Shown here one piece after another: positions 48,581 to 56,883 of a stretch of DNA of 64,000 nucleotides. Position numbers and translations under genes: made by a program. The stretch covers positions 1 to 64,000 of the forward strand of contig VBWB01000013.1 of the NCBI GenBank assembly GCA_006218045.1, read 5' to 3'. Numbering within the stretch: position 1 is the first letter of the stretch; every line of letters starts with the position of its first letter. Source of the stretch: Stygiobacter sp. (GTDB lineage Bacteria > Pseudomonadota > Alphaproteobacteria > Rhodospirillales > Magnetospirillaceae). The notes under the pieces were generated by a model, which was given only the letters and a program-made list of their open reading frames with translations, ran no database searches and had not been told where the DNA came from.

Positions 48581-50071
48581 ATGAAAATCAGCTTCGCCAA
48601 GCCCCATTTGCCGACCGACGGCGCCGTCATCGTCGGCGTGCTGGACAACAAGGTGTTCACCCCCACCGCGAGCGCGCTCGACGATCTGGCCGGCGGCGGC
48701 CTCAAGCGGGCGATGGATGCCAGCAAGTTCACCGGCAAGAAGGATCAGACCCTGACCGTGCTGGCCCCCGCCGGGACCAAGGTCAACCGCGTGGTCCTGG
48801 TCGGCCTGGGCAAGGCCGATGAAGTCGACGCGCTGGCGGCGCAAGCCTTTGGCGGCAACGCTTTGGCCCAGGTGCTGACGTCGGGCGACGCGTCGGTTTT
48901 CATCGCCGTCGATGCGGTGCCGGGTCTGAAGATCGCCGAGGCCGATTTCGCCGCCAACGTCGCCTTCGGCGCCCGCTTGCGCTCGTACCGCTTCGACAAG
49001 TACTTCACCAAGGAAAAGAAGGAAGACAAGCCGTCGGTTAAGAAGCTGACGGTGCTCTGTGCCGCTCCCGCGGCCAAGACCGCCTTCGCCCCCCTGGACG
49101 CCATCGCCGACGGCGTGTTCCTGACCCGCGACGTGGTTTCCGAACCGGCCAATGTCATCTACCCCGAATCGCTGGCGGCGGAATGCCAGAAGCTCGCGGC
49201 CCTGGGCGTCGAGGTGGAAACCTTAGGCGAAAAGCAGATGAAGAAGCTGGGCATGGGCTCGCTTTTGGGCGTCGGCCAGGGCTCCGACCGCGAAAGCCAG
49301 TTGGTGGTCATGCGCTGGACCGGGGCCAAGGACAAGAGCGCCGCCCCCATCGCCTTCATCGGCAAGGGGGTGTGTTTCGACACCGGCGGCATTTCCATCA
49401 AGCCGGCGGCGGGCATGGAGGACATGAAGTGGGACATGGGCGGGGCCGGCGCCGTCATCGGCGCCATGAAGGCCTTGGCCGGGCGCAAGGCGCCGGCCAA
49501 TGTCATCGGCGTTGTCGGTCTGGTGGAAAACATGCCATCGGGCAACGCCCAGCGTCCGGGTGACGTGGTCACCTCCATGTCGGGCCAGACCATCGAGGTC
49601 ATCAACACCGACGCCGAGGGTCGGCTGGTGCTGGCCGACGCCCTTTGGTACACCAAGGAAACCTACAAGCCCAAGGCGATGGTCGATCTGGCCACCCTGA
49701 CCGGGGCCATCATCATCTCGCTGGGCGGTGAATATGCCGGCCTGTTCGCCAACGACGACAAGCTGGCCGATCATCTGACCGAGGCCGGCAAGGCGGTGGG
49801 CGAGCCGCTGTGGCGCCTGCCCATGGGCGATGCCTATGACAAGCAGCTGAAATCCGACATCGCCGACATGAAGAACGTGGGCGGGCGCGAGGGCGGTTCG
49901 ATCACCGCCGCCCAGTTCCTCAAGCGCTTCGTCGGCGACGTCGCCTGGGCCCATCTGGACATCGCCGGCACGGCGTGGTCGAAGAAGGATACCGCCACCT
50001 GCGCCAAGGGGGCGACCGCCTTCGGCGTGCGCCTGCTGGACCAGTTGGTGGCCGATCATTACCAGGATTGA
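48581..50071 (+). CDS. pepA: Leucyl aminopeptidase (M17)
   Basis: A 496-residue M17 family aminopeptidase. The two-metal site residues are in IGKGVCFDTGGISIKPAAGMEDMKWDMGGAGAV (about residues 259-291), with the catalytic Lys in the GKG-x-x-F-D-T/S-G-G motif, and NTDAEGRLVLADAL (about 342-355, the classical N-T-D-A-E-G-R-L signature). The N-terminal macro-like domain (about 1-165) is complete. The hexameric enzyme releases N-terminal residues from peptides and, in some bacteria, also acts as a DNA-binding regulator. A paralogue follows directly. Confidence 0.97.
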   Translation: MKISFAKPHLPTDGAVIVGVLDNKVFTPTASALDDLAGGGLKRAMDASKFTGKKDQTLTVLAPAGTKVNRVVLVGLGKADEVDALAAQAFGGNALAQVLTSGDASVFIAVDAVPGLKIAEADFAANVAFGARLRSYRFDKYFTKEKKEDKPSVKKLTVLCAAPAAKTAFAPLDAIADGVFLTRDVVSEPANVIYPESLAAECQKLAALGVEVETLGEKQMKKLGMGSLLGVGQGSDRESQLVVMRWTGAKDKSAAPIAFIGKGVCFDTGGISIKPAAGMEDMKWDMGGAGAVIGAMKALAGRKAPANVIGVVGLVENMPSGNAQRPGDVVTSMSGQTIEVINTDAEGRLVLADALWYTKETYKPKAMVDLATLTGAIIISLGGEYAGLFANDDKLADHLTEAGKAVGEPLWRLPMGDAYDKQLKSDIADMKNVGGREGGSITAAQFLKRFVGDVAWAHLDIAGTAWSKKDTATCAKGATAFGVRLLDQLVADHYQD

Positions 50072-50105
50072 GTTCGTCCTGACGGCGGAGCCGGCGGCGA
50101 CCCGG

Positions 50106-51377
50106 GTGGTCGCCGCCAAGGCCGGATCAAGGGTGCTGACGGCTCATCAGCCGGTGTTGGTGGAAGTGGCGAAGGGCGATCCGCGTCCGCGCGGGGCGGT
50201 CCTGGCCGCTTTGCTGCCCGGCTGCCCCGGCCCGGTGGTGGTGGATCTGGAACTGTCCGCCGACGATGCCGCCCAACTGGCCTATGGCTTGGTCTTGCGC
50301 GATTATCGTCCGCTTGGCAAATACCGCCGGCCCGCCGATGACGACCCGCTGCCCATGCCCGACCGGGTGATGGTGCTGACCGACGATCCCGTCGCGGCAC
50401 AGGCTTTGTTCGACCGCCTGCTGCCGGTGGCGGCGGGGGTGCATCTGGCCCGCGATCTGGTGGCCGAGCCGGGCAACCACCTGGGGCCGGCGGAACTGGC
50501 CGCCCAGGCCCGGGCGCTGGAAAGCCTGGGGGTCGGCGTTGAACTGCTCGACCCCGCTGGTCATGGCCTCACCCTGCTGGCGGCGGTGGGGCAGGGCAGT
50601 ACGCGGCCCCCTGTTCTGGCGGTACTGCGTTGGCAGGGCGGCGCGGCGGCGGAAAAGCCGCTGGTGCTGGTGGGTAAGGGACTGACTTTCGACAGCGGTG
50701 GTCTCTCCCTCAAACCCGCCGAGCATATGGAAGAAATGAAGGGCGACATGGGCGGTGCGGCGGCGGTGCTGGGGGCCATGCGGGCCATCGCCGGCAGGAA
50801 AGCCAAAGCCAACGTGGTCGGCGTGCTGGCCATCGCCGAGAACATGCCCGGCGGCGGCGCCTTGCGCCCCGGCGACGTCATCCGCTCCTACCAGGGGCTG
50901 ACGGTGGAGGTGGTGGATACCGATGCTGAGGGTCGGCTGGTGCTGGCCGATGCCCTGGCCTGGGCCTGCGACCATCTGCGCCCGGCGGTGCTGGTCGATG
51001 CCGCCACCCTGACCGGGGCGGTGGTGCGGGTGCTGGGCCGTCATCATGCCGGACTTTACGCCAACCGCGATACCTTGGCGGCACGACTGCTGAAACTGGG
51101 GCGCGCGCAGGCGGAACCGCTGTGGCGGTTGCCGTTATCGGCGCGCTGCGACGATGATTTCCGCTCGGACGTGGCCGATTGGAAGAATTGCGGCTGGGGA
51201 CCCGTGCCCGACAACGACGATGCCGCCCGCTTCCTGCAACACTTCGTCGACCCCAAGGTGCCGTGGGCGCATCTGGATATCGCCGGCACCTCGGAAGCCG
51301 ACGAACACCAGCTTTATGGCCCCAAGGGCGCCACCGGCTTCGGCGTGCGCTTGTTCGATGCCCTGGCCGGGGGCTAA
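50106..51377 (+). CDS. Second M17 leucyl-aminopeptidase-family protein
   Basis: A 423-residue paralogue of the preceding PepA. The metal site VGKGLTFDSGGLSLKPAEHMEEMKGDMGGAAAV and the signature DTDAEGRLVLADAL (D instead of the usual N before T-D-A-E-G-R) are intact, so it should be active. The N-terminal domain is shorter than in PepA. GTG at 50106 is the first standard start in frame, but the coding pattern extends upstream to about 50055 (ITRIEFVLTAEPAATRVV) with only ATC and ATT candidates, so the true start could be a rare ATT near 50058, overlapping the pepA stop. holC follows after 9 bp. Confidence 0.88.
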   Translation: MVAAKAGSRVLTAHQPVLVEVAKGDPRPRGAVLAALLPGCPGPVVVDLELSADDAAQLAYGLVLRDYRPLGKYRRPADDDPLPMPDRVMVLTDDPVAAQALFDRLLPVAAGVHLARDLVAEPGNHLGPAELAAQARALESLGVGVELLDPAGHGLTLLAAVGQGSTRPPVLAVLRWQGGAAAEKPLVLVGKGLTFDSGGLSLKPAEHMEEMKGDMGGAAAVLGAMRAIAGRKAKANVVGVLAIAENMPGGGALRPGDVIRSYQGLTVEVVDTDAEGRLVLADALAWACDHLRPAVLVDAATLTGAVVRVLGRHHAGLYANRDTLAARLLKLGRAQAEPLWRLPLSARCDDDFRSDVADWKNCGWGPVPDNDDAARFLQHFVDPKVPWAHLDIAGTSEADEHQLYGPKGATGFGVRLFDALAGG

Positions 51378-51386
51378 AGTGCGGCC

Positions 51387-51842
51387 ATGACCCAGATCGG
51401 TTTCTATCACCTCACGCGCCTGCCCTTGGATCAGGCCTTGCCCAAACTGCTGGAAAAGGCGGTGCAGGCCGGCTTGCGGGTGGTGGTGATGGCCGGCTCA
51501 AGCGAACGGGTGGAGCACCTGAACGCCATCTTGTGGACGTTCTCCGAGGAATCCTGGCTGCCCCACGGTTCCGCCCGCGACGGTGAGCCGACCTTGCAAC
51601 CCATCTGGCTGACCGATCAGGACGAAAACCCCAACAGCGCCACCGTGCTGGTGCTGTGCGATGGCGCCCGCCCGGCCCGCCTGGACGGCTGGGACCGCTG
51701 CCTGGATCTGTTCGACGGTAACGACGAAAATGCGGTGCTAGCCGCGCGCGAACGGTGGAAGACCTGGAAGGCCGAAGGGCACCAATTGGTCTATTATCAA
51801 CAAAATCAAAACGGTGGTTGGGAAGAAAAATCAAGGACTTAG
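51387..51842 (+). CDS. holC: DNA polymerase III subunit chi
   Basis: A 151-residue protein typical of alphaproteobacterial HolC. It opens MTQIGFYHLTRLPLDQALPKLLEKAVQAGLRVVV and has LWTFSEESWLPHG (about residues 50-62) and PIWLTDQDENPN, the conserved chi features. Chi, with psi, links the clamp loader to SSB during replication. Placement directly after pepA-type genes (9-bp gap) is the usual alphaproteobacterial arrangement. The tail (YYQQNQNGGWEEKSRT) is polar. Confidence 0.93.
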   Translation: MTQIGFYHLTRLPLDQALPKLLEKAVQAGLRVVVMAGSSERVEHLNAILWTFSEESWLPHGSARDGEPTLQPIWLTDQDENPNSATVLVLCDGARPARLDGWDRCLDLFDGNDENAVLAARERWKTWKAEGHQLVYYQQNQNGGWEEKSRT

Positions 51843-51890
51843 TGCTGATTTCGATCTGATCGGGTCAGGCTGAAATCCGCACCAAGCCCG

Positions 51891-52328
51891 CTAGCGCAAA
51901 CGCTTGCGCATCAGGATTTCGTCCTCGCCGACGCTGATCAGGTCGTTCAACTCGGCTTTCTCGACGAAGCCGTTGCGGCCATAGAAATCTCGTCCCCGGG
52001 TGTTGAAGGCCGAGACGCAGACCCACAGATTGCCGCCATTCTGCCCTGCCGCCCAGGCCAAGAGCGCGCTGCCGATACCTTGGCCCTGGTGGTCGGGGAC
52101 CACCGCCAGCAATTCCACATAGGGGCCGCGCAGCCAGGGCGAGCGCAGGCACAGCACGCCTACGGGGCGGCCTTCCTCTTCATAGACCACGCGCAACAGA
52201 TTGGCGTCGTCGCGGCTCAGATAACCGGCCAGCCCATCATCGGAAAAACCCAAGCGGCGCCACGGGTCCATATGGGCCAAGGCCTCGGCCAGGGCCGGGG
52301 CTTCCTGGGGGCGCAACGGGCGGATCAT
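51891..52328 (-). CDS. GNAT-family N-acetyltransferase
   Basis: A 145-residue GNAT enzyme. Motif A is VELLAVVPDHQGQGIGSALLAWA (about residues 79-101), with the Q-G-Q-G-I-G-S acetyl-CoA pyrophosphate loop, followed by NGGNLWVCVSAFNTRGRDFYGRNGFVEKAEL (motif B, with the N-x-R-x-x-x-F-Y-x-R-x-G-F pattern). The fold is complete and the substrate cannot be read. The start overlaps the stop of the polysaccharide deacetylase gene by 4 bp on the same strand, so the two are coupled. Confidence 0.88.
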   Translation of the reverse strand: MIRPLRPQEAPALAEALAHMDPWRRLGFSDDGLAGYLSRDDANLLRVVYEEEGRPVGVLCLRSPWLRGPYVELLAVVPDHQGQGIGSALLAWAAGQNGGNLWVCVSAFNTRGRDFYGRNGFVEKAELNDLISVGEDEILMRKRLR

Positions 52329-52999
52329 TTCAACACCTCATCCAGACGCACGAATTGAACATTGCGGGCCTTCAGCCCCTTGATGATGGCCGGCAGGGCA
52401 GTGGCGGTGGCCGGGGCGCGTTCATTGATATGGAAGATCAGAATATCGCCCGCCCGCGCTTTTGCCAGTACCCAGTTTTTCAGGGCCTCCGGCTTCAGCC
52501 CCGGTGTCGGATCACCCGAGGCGAAGCTCCAATGCACCACCTTGTGGCCGGTGGCCTCGACCGTGGCCAAGCTGGCCGCGTCATAATTGCCGGCGGGAAA
52601 GCGGAAGAAACGCGGTTGCCGCCCGGTGATGCCGGCGATCACCGCATCGGTGTCGGTCACCTGGGCGCGAACCTGATCGGGGCTCAGGCGCTCCATGTGT
52701 TGGGGGTGGTCGAAGGAATGGTTTTCCACCGCGACCAGGGGGGATCGGGCCAGTTCGGTCAATTGCGCCTGATTGCGTCGGGCGAACAGGCCGGTGGCGA
52801 AAATGGTATAGGGCAGCTTCTCGGCGGCCAGATAATCCAGGATGGCCTGATCGAAAAAGGCCGGCTTGTTGCGGGCCTCGCAGGCGTCGAAGGTCAGGGC
52901 GATGCGGGTTTCCCCCGCCGGCAGATGCTCGATCACCTCGGCCGGTGCGGGCGAAGCGGTCAGCAAAAACACGCAGGCAAGCAGCGCCCTGCCCATCAT
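52325..52999 (-). CDS. Secreted polysaccharide deacetylase (CE4-like)
   Basis: A 224-residue secreted protein with a signal peptide (MMGRALLACVFLLTASPAPA). The NodB-type domain has motif 1 as ALTFDACEARN (T-F-D-A, where the second Asp of the usual T-F-D-D is Ala), motif 2 as VENHSFDHPQH (H-S-x-x-H) and FFRFPAGNYD (motif 3, R-x-P), with the C-terminal ILIFHINERA (motif 5). The Asp to Ala change alters one classical metal/catalytic position, as in some alphaproteobacterial relatives, so activity is plausible but not assured. GST is encoded 2 bp upstream. Confidence 0.85.
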   Translation of the reverse strand: MMGRALLACVFLLTASPAPAEVIEHLPAGETRIALTFDACEARNKPAFFDQAILDYLAAEKLPYTIFATGLFARRNQAQLTELARSPLVAVENHSFDHPQHMERLSPDQVRAQVTDTDAVIAGITGRQPRFFRFPAGNYDAASLATVEATGHKVVHWSFASGDPTPGLKPEALKNWVLAKARAGDILIFHINERAPATATALPAIIKGLKARNVQFVRLDEVLK

Positions 53000-53001
53000 G
53001 A

Positions 53002-53673
53002 TCAGAAATCCAGATCGGCGTAATGTTTGGGCGGCGGCACACCGGGCACATGATCGGCCAGCAGCAGCCGGAAACTGGGGCGCGACTTGACCATGGCGTA
53101 CCATTCCTTGGCGCCGGGATGGCGGTCCCAGGGCACATCGCCGATATAATCGATGCAGGAAATCTGGGCGGCGGCGGCGGCATCGGCCAGGGTGAAATAG
53201 CCCCCGGCCAGCCAGGTGCGCCGCTCCGTCAGCCAGGCGATGTATTCCAAATGCTGATGGATATGGGCGAAACCGGCGCGGATGGCCCGCGAATCCGGTG
53301 CCCCCTTGACCGTGGTCAGCCGCTTGGTGACCTTTTCGTCCACCAGATTGCGGGTGACCTCGTCGTGGAACTTGCGGTCGAACCAGCCGACCAGCCGGCG
53401 CACCTCGGCCCGCGCCTCCGGCTCCGCCGGCAACAAGGGCGAGTCGCGGTGGGTTTCGTCCAGATATTCGCAGATGGCGGTGGCGTCGCCGAAGATGGTG
53501 CCGTTCTGTTCGACCAACACCGGCAGGTCGCCGCCGGGGCTGAGCTCAAGGAACTCGTCGCGACGTTCCCACGCCTTCTCGATCCGCTCATCGAATTCCA
53601 GCTTCTTTTCGGCCAGAACGATGCGGACCTTCCGTGAAAACGGGCATAGGGGGTAATGGTAGAGCGTCCTCAT
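53002..53673 (-). CDS. Glutathione S-transferase family protein
   Basis: A 223-residue GST. The N-terminal thioredoxin-like domain (about 1-78) starts MRTLYHYPLCPFSRKVRIVLAEK with a Cys-Pro-Phe-Ser site (C-P-x-S), as in beta/omega-like classes with Ser or Cys catalysis, and has GGDLPVLVEQNGTIFGDATAICEYLDE (cis-Pro and glutathione-gamma-glutamyl binding E-S-like site). The helical C-terminal domain spans about 90-215. The substrate is unknown. It heads a GST-deacetylase-GNAT run with near-zero gaps. Confidence 0.9.
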   Translation of the reverse strand: MRTLYHYPLCPFSRKVRIVLAEKKLEFDERIEKAWERRDEFLELSPGGDLPVLVEQNGTIFGDATAICEYLDETHRDSPLLPAEPEARAEVRRLVGWFDRKFHDEVTRNLVDEKVTKRLTTVKGAPDSRAIRAGFAHIHQHLEYIAWLTERRTWLAGGYFTLADAAAAAQISCIDYIGDVPWDRHPGAKEWYAMVKSRPSFRLLLADHVPGVPPPKHYADLDF

Positions 53674-53744
53674 GGGCCTTTTCTACCGCGTTTTGCGGTG
53701 CAAGAACAGAGGGCTGCGCACAGGAGGGGCGAACAAGGGCGGCC

Positions 53745-54209
53745 TCAGGCGGCGCGGCTGGTCGGCGATTCGGTCAGCAGGGCATAGAGCGCCTCGGGGC
53801 TGTCGGTGCCGCGCAGCTTTTCGCACACGCCCTTGTCGCGCAACAGCCGCGACACCCGGGCCAAGGCCTTGAGATGATCGGCACCGGCGGATTCGGGGGC
53901 GAGCAGCAGGAAAATCAGATCGACCGGATGTTCGTCGATGGATTCAAAATTGATGGGGCGCTCGAGGCGGGCGAACAGACCGTGGAGACGGTCCAAGGTG
54001 GGCAGCTTGCCGTGGGGAATGGCAATGCCGTTGCCGACGCCGGTGGTGCCCAGACGCTCGCGTTCCAGCAGCACGTCGAAGACGGCGCGCTCATGCAAGC
54101 CGGTCAGGTCCGCCGCCTTCTTGGCCAAATCCTGCAAGGCCTGCTTCTTTGAAGTGGCGCGCAGATTGGGGATGACGGCAGCCGGAGTAATCAGGTCGGC
54201 GATGTCCAT
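53745..54209 (-). CDS. ptsN: Nitrogen-related PTS EIIA protein
   Basis: A 154-residue EIIA-Ntr of the PTS-Ntr phosphorelay that links nitrogen/energy status to potassium and stress control. The phosphorylated His lies in TTGVGNGIAIPHGKLPTLDRL (about residues 57-77; His in I-P-H-G-K). The start MDIADLITPAAVIPNLRATSKKQAL is typical. The frame is open to 54290; the ATG at 54209 is chosen on family length. It follows rpoN on the same strand, but the hpf gene usually between them is missing and the gap is 337 bp. Confidence 0.94.
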   Translation of the reverse strand: MDIADLITPAAVIPNLRATSKKQALQDLAKKAADLTGLHERAVFDVLLERERLGTTGVGNGIAIPHGKLPTLDRLHGLFARLERPINFESIDEHPVDLIFLLLAPESAGADHLKALARVSRLLRDKGVCEKLRGTDSPEALYALLTESPTSRAA

Positions 54210-54546
54210 GAAGTATCTAACCCTATGGTTTAAGAGCAGATCCCCGAGGGAAGGCCACGCCTTCCGTATCGAACCAGCGCGGATCGCCATCCGCTGTTAT
54301 TGGCCTCTTGTGGTCGCGGCATCGTTGGCCGTCGACCAGTTCAGGGAAGCGCCGGACCTTAATTCCGCTACACTTCCAAGTCAAGCTTTCTAGGTGCTTA
54401 CAGGGCAATCGGGGGAAGGAGGAGGCTCTCCTCATCTCTCGTCACTCCCGCGAAGGCGGGAGTCCAGGAGGTGCACCAGCATCATCCCCGTGACTCCTGG
54501 ATACCCGCCTTCGCGGGTATGACGACGTAAAAAAAGCAAACGCCCC
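54210..54546. other. 337-bp intergenic region between rpoN and ptsN
   Basis: The hpf ribosome-hibernation gene that often separates rpoN and ptsN is not found on either strand here. A 70-codon frame (54223-54435, minus) does not resemble HPF. The region holds a palindromic element (54441-54525) and, near 54215-54235, AT-rich sequence that may be the ptsN promoter. Confidence 0.6.
54441..54525. repeat. Palindromic intergenic element (30-bp imperfect inverted repeats)
   Basis: The left arm (54441-54470) starts CGTCACTCCCGCGAAGGCGG and the right arm (54496-54525) ends CGCCTTCGCGGGTATGACG; they are imperfect reverse complements, each itself a hairpin (CCCGCGAAGGCGGG). This sequence type (TCCCGCGAAGGCGGGA) is common as a dispersed repeat in alphaproteobacterial genomes. 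It is followed by AAAAAAA on the plus strand, so it may also end rpoN transcription only weakly. Confidence 0.75.
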
Positions 54547-56040
54547 TTACCCGCCCAACGCCTTTTCCCGCCGCCGCTGGACCGAGGAGGGGATGTTCAT
54601 GCCCTCCCGGTATTTTGCCACCGTGCGCCGGGCGATGTCGATGCCTTCGCGCTTCAGGATCTCGACGATGCTGTCGTCGGACAGCACCGCCTTGCCCTCG
54701 GCCTCGATCAGCGCCTTGATGCGGTGGCGCACCGATTCGGCCGAATGGGCGTCGCCGCCGTCATTGGAGCCGATGGCCTGGGTGAAGAAGTACTTGAGTT
54801 CGTAGATGCCCCTGGGCGTCGAGATGTACTTGTTGGAGGTCACCCGGCTGACCGTGCTTTCGTGCATGCCGATGGCCCCGGCGATGTCGCGCAGCACCAG
54901 GGGCCGCAGGTGCTGGACGCCCAGGCGGAAGAAGGCGTCCTGCTGGCGCACCAGCTCCGCCGCCACCTTCAAGATGGTGGTGGCGCGCTGGTGCAGGGAC
55001 TTGACCAGCCAGTTGGCCGATTGGAAGCGCTCCGTCAGATAGGATTTGTCGTCGCGTTTGCGGGTCTGGTCGGCCACCTGGGTGTAATAGCGGGTATTGA
55101 CCAGCACGCGCGGCAGGGTGTCGGAATTCAGCTCCACCGCCCAGGCCCCGTCGGGGGTGCGGCGCATCAGCACGTCAGGCGTGACCGGCTGTGCCACCAC
55201 GTGATCGAATCTGAGCGCCGGCTTGGGGTCCAGCGCCTTGATCTCGCCGATCATCTCGGTCAGATCCTCGGCATCGATGGCGCACACCTTCATCAGCCCG
55301 ACCAGATCGCGCCGGGCCAGCATCTCCAGATTGTTCAACAGCGCCTGCATGGCCGGGTCCAGGCGGTTGCGCTCGGCCAGTTGCAGGGCCAGGCATTCCT
55401 TGAGCGAGCGGGCGAAGGCGCCGATGGGGTCGAAACGCTGGACCTTGACCAGCACCGCCTCCACATCAGCGACGGAGCAGCCCAGCTTTTCCGCCAGTTC
55501 GTCCAAGCCGCCGATCAGATAGCCCGATTCGTCCAGCATCTCGATCAGATGCAGGCCGATCAGCTTTTCCCTTGGGTCGATGATGTCCATGTTCAACTGG
55601 GCGATCAGGTGGTCACGCAGCGAAATCTCACCGGCCACCGTCTGTTCCAGATTGTTCTCGCCATCGTCGAAACCGTGATGGCCGCCCGATTGCCCCCATT
55701 GGCCAAAGGCCTCGCCGCCGCCGATGCCGTCGGCGGCGCTGTCGTTGTTGTAGAGGTTGTCGTAATCCACATCCATGCCGTCTTCGGCGGAAGACTGGGT
55801 CATGCCGTCCAGCATGGGCGGTTCTTCCACCTGAGCTTGGATTTCCGGTTCGGGCGCGGGTTCGGGTTCGCCCCGCTCGGCATCCTCGCGCTCGAGCAGC
55901 GGATTGCGCTCCAATTCCTGCTCGATGAAGGCGGTCAGTTCCATGTTGGACAATTGCAGCAGCTTGATGGCCTGCTGCAATTGCGGCGTCATCACCAGCG
56001 ACTGGCTTTGACGAAGATCGAGGCGGGGGGTCAGGGCCAT
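54547..56040 (-). CDS. rpoN: RNA polymerase sigma-54 factor
   Basis: A 497-residue sigma-54. The N-terminal glutamine-rich activator-interaction region (LRQSQSLVMTPQLQQAIKLLQLSNMEL, about residues 9-35), an acidic linker (about 60-110), the core-binding domain (about 120-290), a helix-turn-helix near 370 (LRDIAGAIGMHESTVSRVTSNKY) and the RpoN box ARRTVAKYREGMNIPSSVQRRR (near 470) are all present. It initiates at -24/-12 promoters for nitrogen, motility and other genes with enhancer activators. It is downstream of lptB by 12 bp, the common alphaproteobacterial linkage. Confidence 0.98.
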   Translation of the reverse strand: MALTPRLDLRQSQSLVMTPQLQQAIKLLQLSNMELTAFIEQELERNPLLEREDAERGEPEPAPEPEIQAQVEEPPMLDGMTQSSAEDGMDVDYDNLYNNDSAADGIGGGEAFGQWGQSGGHHGFDDGENNLEQTVAGEISLRDHLIAQLNMDIIDPREKLIGLHLIEMLDESGYLIGGLDELAEKLGCSVADVEAVLVKVQRFDPIGAFARSLKECLALQLAERNRLDPAMQALLNNLEMLARRDLVGLMKVCAIDAEDLTEMIGEIKALDPKPALRFDHVVAQPVTPDVLMRRTPDGAWAVELNSDTLPRVLVNTRYYTQVADQTRKRDDKSYLTERFQSANWLVKSLHQRATTILKVAAELVRQQDAFFRLGVQHLRPLVLRDIAGAIGMHESTVSRVTSNKYISTPRGIYELKYFFTQAIGSNDGGDAHSAESVRHRIKALIEAEGKAVLSDDSIVEILKREGIDIARRTVAKYREGMNIPSSVQRRREKALGG

Positions 56041-56052
56041 GGAATCAGGTCA

Positions 56053-56868
56053 TCACAGGCTGAACCGCTCGCCCAGATAGACGCGGCGGACGCCTTCATG
56101 GGCAACGATTTCCGACGGTCGTCCCTCCATCAGCACCCCCCCGTCATGCAGGATATAGGCGCGGTCGATGATATCCAGGGTCTCGCGCACATTGTGGTCG
56201 GTGATCAGCACGCCGATGCCGCGGTCCTTCAGATGCGACACCAGATCGCGGATGTCGGACACGGCGATGGGATCGATACCGGCCAAGGGTTCGTCCAGCA
56301 GGATGAAATGCGGTTTCGACGCCAGGGCGCGGGCGATTTCGACGCGACGACGCTCACCACCCGACAGCGCCATGGCCGGGGCGCGGCGCAGATGCTCGAT
56401 GGAAAACTCGGCCAGCAGCGAATCCAGGGTGGTCTCGCGGGTGGCGCGGTCGGGCTCGATGGCTTCCAGCACCGCCATGATGTTGCCTTCCACCGAAAGC
56501 CCGCGAAAAATCGAGGCTTCCTGCGGCAGATAGCCGATGCCCAGACGGGCACGCTGATACATGGGCAGGCCGGTGATGTCGTTGCCGTCCAGCATGATGG
56601 CGCCGACATCGGGATTGATCAGGCCGGTGATGCAATAGAAACAGGTGGTCTTGCCGGCGCCGTTGGGCCCCAGCAGCCCCACCGCCTCGCCGCGCTGGAC
56701 TGAAATGGAGACATCGCGCAACACCGCGCGGCGCTTGAAGCGCTTGCCGATATTGTTGGCCACCAGCCCCGCATTGTCGGCCACCAGACGTGGCCCGGTG
56801 ACAGGGGGGCCATCCATTTCAGCGGACACGGCGCTATCGCTCAGGTCGTCGGGTTCGATCCCGGTCAT
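56053..56868 (-). CDS. lptB: LPS export ABC transporter ATPase LptB
   Basis: A 271-residue ABC ATPase powering LptB2FG. Walker A is GPNGAGKTT (about residues 68-76), the signature is LSGGERRR, Walker B is [12 protein letters not shown], and the H-loop is in [12 protein letters not shown]. LptB-specific features include the start [36 protein letters not shown] and the C-terminus [15 protein letters not shown]. The N-terminal 35-residue extension ([20 protein letters not shown]) is longer than in E. coli. It lies between lptA (15 bp) and rpoN (12 bp). Confidence 0.97.
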   Translation of the reverse strand: MTGIEPDDLSDSAVSAEMDGPPVTGPRLVADNAGLVANNIGKRFKRRAVLRDVSISVQRGEAVGLLGPNGAGKTTCFYCITGLINPDVGAIMLDGNDITGLPMYQRARLGIGYLPQEASIFRGLSVEGNIMAVLEAIEPDRATRETTLDSLLAEFSIEHLRRAPAMALSGGERRRVEIARALASKPHFILLDEPLAGIDPIAVSDIRDLVSHLKDRGIGVLITDHNVRETLDIIDRAYILHDGGVLMEGRPSEIVAHEGVRRVYLGERFSL

Positions 56869-56883
56869 TGTGGTTTTCGTCCC

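Noticed and set aside
54223-54435. Minus-strand 70-codon frame considered as a remnant of hpf
   Set aside because: No HPF motifs can be seen in it; codon use is not gene-like.
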